From Siphonodentalium dalli (Eukaryota > Mollusca > Scaphopoda > Gadilida > Siphonodentaliidae), in the NCBI GenBank assembly GCA_032622095.1, contig CP136063.1, forward strand, positions 35,872,106 through 35,936,105: 64,000 nt of DNA, read 5' to 3'. The translations under genes were made by a program, and so were the position numbers. The notes under the pieces are model-generated. The model did not search any database. It saw nothing but the letters and a program-made list of their open reading frames with translations, and was not told where the DNA came from. Positions 60,300-64,000 of this stretch are shown piece after piece (the stretch's first letter is position 1; each line of letters begins with the position of its first letter).

Positions 60300-60930
60300 G
60301 ATGCTAGCTGGGGTACCCGGTGTTGGTCATCTGGGGTAAACAACACCTATTCACGACTGTCCAGATAAAGTTACACCTATCTTTTTAAATTTATAATAAA
60401 CGCTCTGTATTGCGCATTATTGCTGCATCTTTAAATCGTTTGATGTTAACAAAACATGCCATATACCGTGACATGCCCCGCATCATTTTACTTTTGTTCA
60501 CCAATTTCCCATATATCTTCTGGTCTGATATTAGATACTATTTATTGAGCATATACTACATTAGTCCCCATCTAAGTCACGGTGTCAAAGACGGCGATCC
60601 CGTGACATTTGCCTAGTCAGGTTACCTATCTGTATCAATTATTAGTGGCCCTTCAAGTCATTAAAAACAATTATTAGCCATATGGGATAAACATCACACA
60701 TTGCATTGACTCTCCGGATAAAGTTACATATATATCTTATTTTCTAATGTTCAGTGCCGCTTTAAACCATAATGATGCCACCAAACCCAATCCCGTGACA
60801 TTCCCTGCGTCATTTAACTTTTGTGCACTAATTTTCCCACATATCTTCTGAAATGATAATAAACGCTCTTTATTGATTATATTCCCCTCTAAGTCATCTG
60901 AGGTCAAAGATGCTTATTCGTAGGGCGGCT
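60300..60930. repeat. Two diverged copies of a dispersed repeat with an AATAAACGCTCTTTATTG core
   Basis: CCAGATAAAGTTACACCTAT and ATAATAAACGCTCTGTATTG (60360-60415) resemble CCGGATAAAGTTACATATAT (60713) and ATAATAAACGCTCTTTATTG (60851). Both are accompanied by CCCGTGACATT, CACACTAATTTCCCA-like and TCTAAGTCA words. The core also occurs at 8693-8709, 28205-28218 and 56255, and inverted near 58950 and 58985. Confidence 0.55.
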
Positions 60931-61330
60931 AAGTGTAAAATCGTTCATTTGGTGATACAAGCATGAAATTTGGCACGAATGATCAGTATGGGCCACTAAA
61001 CAATATTGTTCGACAAACCACGCGAAAATCCAAGATGGCTACCATTTTCAAGATAGTCGCCATTTTCAGCTGAGTCAGTTTTCAAATTTTGAAAAGTTAA
61101 CCGATTTTACCGATGTATCACTCAAACAAGACCTCTTATGTCATTTCAAAAGATTGAATTGATAATTAAAACACAACCTGGGTATGTTAAGACAATATAT
61201 TGTAACAAATAAGCGGTTTCATTTCAAAGTTTTGGCATTTGTATATCACTTAACTTCCAAATTGTAAAAAAAATTATGCCAGTACCTGGGATAGCTACAC
61301 ACATGCATTACAATCAGTTCTTATAGTCCT
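60931..61330. other. No supported gene
   Basis: Contains CCAAGATGGCTACCATTTTC at about 61028, a distant relative of the 17862-18545 repeat. Confidence 0.4.
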
Positions 61331-64000
61331 TTAAACTTGGCAGCGACTACTGCATAAAGTGGTGCATGGAAGCCCAATACAGTAGCATTTGCATCGCCCA
61401 CTAGACGCCTTCTTGCAGCCGCATTTGACTGACTGCAACTTTTGGCAATTGGTGGAAGCTCCATCCAGAACGGTTCCCAGTGACTGTCATGTTCTACCCA
61501 TCCCCAATCTGCAGGATTGTGTAAGCTGGTTTACGTCCCCGTGTATGCCCTGCCTCGTATGCGGTTCGCTTGACATACTATAACAGTGCAGACTGTGTAG
61601 GTGGAATAGCATTGTATGGTCTCTGTTTCCGTGCAAAAAGATCTAGTCTGGATTCATTAATATTATTGGATCTATTTGAACGGTCGTACATTATTATAAC
61701 AAATCTATCGATTACAGAAATGTCATGTTCTGTGATGGACACTGGAGAATTCCTGAGCCTAGATAAAATTGATTAAGCTTCTGGAAATACATTCCAACTT
61801 TTGGAAAGATGATGTGCTGGTAGTTGATGTTGTGTTGTGGTCAATATTGTCCAAATAAGATGTGGCGAATAAGCCTTTTCTCATTATAGGTGCACACACA
61901 ACTACATCTGTTTGATAGTGCCTAACAACAACCTCTCCAAGCTGGTTTGAGATATCCATGACACGATCATAAGATATACTCAGTCCGTTTTCATAGAACG
62001 TGTCAATTGTCCCGTTGCGTCTAGAGTTGAATGGTTGAATTGGTCGTGTTCAGGAACATTAAACGATAACTAGTTCATAGATCGTCATAACTTTATATAT
62101 GTATAAGTCTTTCTCGATAAGCACAGTACATAGGTGGAGAACAGAGATGTTGGTATTAGCAAGGTGGTCGGATAAGTGAAGCTCCCGCTTCAGAGCACGG
62201 GTAGTTATTCCAACGTCTGGTGTATCATGCGTCCAAATAAGGTCTGAGATACTATGATACCATTGGCTATGACGTGTATAAATCCGTTGTTACTTTTAGA
62301 ATGCTATTTGCTCTATTCTCCTTAACTTATACAACGGTTGTTATATACCAGTCATATCCACTTAAGAATATGATCTTGTTAACTATGCGTGAGTGTTTCT
62401 ACACTATATAATTTGTCTTCGATGTATTGTGCTTATTTATATACAATAACCTTAGCATTACAATCACTGGGGGAAGGAAACATATAATAATAAATGTTAT
62501 ATCTTCTGTACCATCGGACATCAATCAGGTTTTGTTTCCTTGTTTTTGCATACAGAGTGATGCCAGTGTAAATAAGGAATGGTGTTGCACGGTCTTGACA
62601 GTGGCGACGATAAAGGCTTTGTCCTTATATCTAGTTGAAAACAGTTGAATTGTAATAATTGAGCGAATGCTAAATCAGACATTGTTGCACCATTTGTGCC
62701 TTGTTATCATCACCATGCCCGATCATACATACGCATTACAGAAGGCTTTGCGGTACAGAATTTGTATACATCCTTGTTCAAACTTGTTGTCAAATTTGGT
62801 ACGATGTTCGAGCATATGTTCCCGAATGAATACTTTTGCTCCAGCAATTTGTAGCACTTCAATATATTTACAAGCCTGAGATAGTACACAACTAACTGTG
62901 TCCGAGAAAGTCAAAAGCACATCTCGACCATGTTTGTGCTCCTAAATTTGAAGGATATATACCGGAAGTTCTTCCTTCAGTCTTGTGGAATTCACAGTTT
63001 GAATTTCACAGCTCAATTGATCAAGTCTATCTATGTATAATGCAGATAAATCAGAAAGTTTGAATATATCTGTGTCTGCTGTTGTGGAACTGTTTTTTGT
63101 CTCCATGTATGTCACTAATTCTGAAAAAGCGATTGCATCGTTGTCACTGCATTTCAACTTGGTGATAGATGTTTCATACTAGTTGGCAGCTTCAAGAGCT
63201 CGTGTACGGTTATATAATCCAACCAAGCAACTTGGGTAGTACTTCAATTCATGTGCAACTACATCACTAGCACTTAACTTCACGAGAAGAGGACCATCAG
63301 AGAAGAGGACCATAATTGAGAGTTCTTGCACATTTGTTTAACCCTTTCATCCAATTGCATTGTCGATGCTTCTCTTAAGTCGGATTGTGGAGTCTCCATG
63401 TCACACAGAAAGTACTTAACCCTTTACCCAACAAACCGGCCAAAACCGGCCAAATAAAGCTTCAACAGCCTAAAATATCTTCGGTCTGTCTCAATAGAAC
63501 CATACAAATATGGGTATCATTGGAACCGGCTCCTTGACCACATTGTGATAGTTACAGTTATGCCCTGTGCCAATGCATTCTCTTATATATGCGAGTCGAC
63601 CATAGGTCGCCTCGCATATATAAGAGAATGCATTGGCCTAAAAAAAAATCTTTTTTAACACTTTTTACCATTTTTTCTTACATTCTTTAACAATTTTATT
63701 ATTTTTAATGTGTTAAGCCAATGCATTCTCTTATATATGCGAGGCGACCTATGGTCGACTCGCATATATAAGAGAATGCATTGGCACAGGGGCCTTCTGT
63801 TGGGTAAAGGGTTAACAGCTGCAGGCTTTAGTAGTTTTGCTAGGACTATCGTCTGCCTCTTCAATGACAAATAAATGTTGTTCCTGTGCCCGCTGCCACT
63901 TTTGGTTACTGAGCCTGCATCTGCAGCTTACATGATACTTTGCCTTGTGTGTTCATAAAGTTTCTTCTGTACCACAACACCCGTCACGCCTCTGTGGATC
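61331..64000 (-). pseudogene. Broken copy of an unnamed multi-copy invertebrate gene with a Cys-rich (CXC-like) C-terminus
   Basis: Minus strand, runs off the right edge. Blocks in order: K-Y-H-V-S-C-R-C-R-L-S-N (63925); A-S-T-M-Q-L-D-E-R-V-K-Q-M-C (63350); K-L-S-A-S-D-V-V-A-H-E-L-K-Y-Y-P-S-C-L-V, L-Y-N (63260); a TAG; F-K-L-S-D-L-S-A-L-Y and N-S-T-R-L-K-E-E-L (63000); a TAG; H-G-R-D-V-L-L-T-F (62920); S-D-L-A-F-A-Q-L-L-Q-F-N-C-F (62660); N-G-L-S-I-S-Y-D-R-V (61990); R-K-G-L-F-A and L-D-N-I-D-H-N-T-T-S-T-T (61870); I-M-Y-D-R and I-P-P-T-Q-S-A-L (61610); D-W-G-W (61520); then, after a one-base shift, K-C-G-C-K-K-A-S-S-G-R-C-K-C and a TAA at 61331. From memory, this block order recurs in many uncharacterised mollusc and cnidarian proteins; I know no established name or function. 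Two TAGs, several frameshifts and a MITE insertion make this copy dead. Confidence 0.7.
63416..63815. mobile_element. piggyBac-type MITE, 392 bp, TTAA target site, built around a nested palindrome
   Basis: TTAA flanks at 63416-63419 and 63812-63815. The element (63420-63811) starts CCCTTTACCCAACA and ends with its exact reverse complement. TTAA duplication with CCCTTT- tips is the piggyBac superfamily signature. Inside, 63569-63637 and 63717-63785 are perfect 69-bp reverse complements of each other, and each is itself a hairpin (27-bp stems around TCGACCATAGGTCGC). The outer match extends to CCCTGTGCC/GGCACAGGG (63563, 63791). The centre (63638-63716) is AT-rich. It is inserted in the pseudogene at 61331-64000. 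Confidence 0.92.

Overview
This is AT-rich, intron-rich animal DNA. Two multi-exon genes coding for extracellular proteins are cut into small exons with GT-AG borders, and the rest is crowded with animal-type mobile elements. The mix (integrin alpha, thrombospondin type-1 repeats, Penelope-like and non-LTR reverse transcriptases, Helitrons, hAT and piggyBac-type short elements, a foldback element, TTAGGG repeats) suggests an invertebrate, perhaps a lophotrochozoan such as a mollusc. The species cannot be fixed by eye. There is no operon-like gene packing, CRISPR array or rRNA.

Left third (1-26000, minus strand): part of an integrin alpha gene. Three exons are supported (15458-15544, 13993-14078, 3836-3928) and a fourth, further upstream, is possible (25828-25933). 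They encode pieces of the FG-GAP beta-propeller. The introns are about 10 kb and hold most of the mobile DNA: a 3.7 kb foldback element with arms built of ~175-bp repeats (5832-9495), a tRNA-like SINE head (10259-10331), a 795-bp hAT-type element (11066-11860), a 2.5 kb Helitron-like element (21130-23676), minisatellites and several low-copy dispersed repeats.

Middle (26000-42000): essentially all repeats. A ~650-bp sequence occurs twice (27029, 31158) on either side of a Helitron-like element (27996-29868), which itself contains a 1089-bp hAT-type element (28404-29492). An interstitial telomeric tract (33108-33134) lies between 17-bp direct repeats. A 5'-truncated, frameshifted non-LTR retrotransposon fills 33430-35505. 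A 4.4 kb minisatellite (37430-41870) mixes 66-bp and 70-bp units, has a 1071-bp higher-order repeat, and is open in sense and antisense frames.

Right (43000-50000, plus strand): five phase 1-1 exons, each coding for one thrombospondin type-1 (TSP1) repeat. Two of them (46896, 49815) look like a recent exon-plus-flank duplication. Their introns hold a 73-bp minisatellite that repeats a splice-donor-like GGTAAG, and a short array of CRE-like and E-box motifs.

Far right (50000-64000): a decayed Penelope-like reverse transcriptase (52784-53620), a second Helitron 3' end (54038), LINE fragments, an 807-bp hAT-type element (56617-57423), and at the edge (61331-64000, minus) a broken copy of a widespread, unnamed invertebrate gene family with a cysteine-rich CXC-like tail. 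That copy carries a 392-bp piggyBac-type short element (63420-63811) whose inside is a nested palindrome with perfectly matching 69-bp arms. The integrin and TSP1 products would both act at the cell surface or in the matrix, but nothing here links them functionally. No clearly new functional system was found; the best leads are the foldback element, the nested-palindrome element, the unnamed gene family and the 66/70-bp array.
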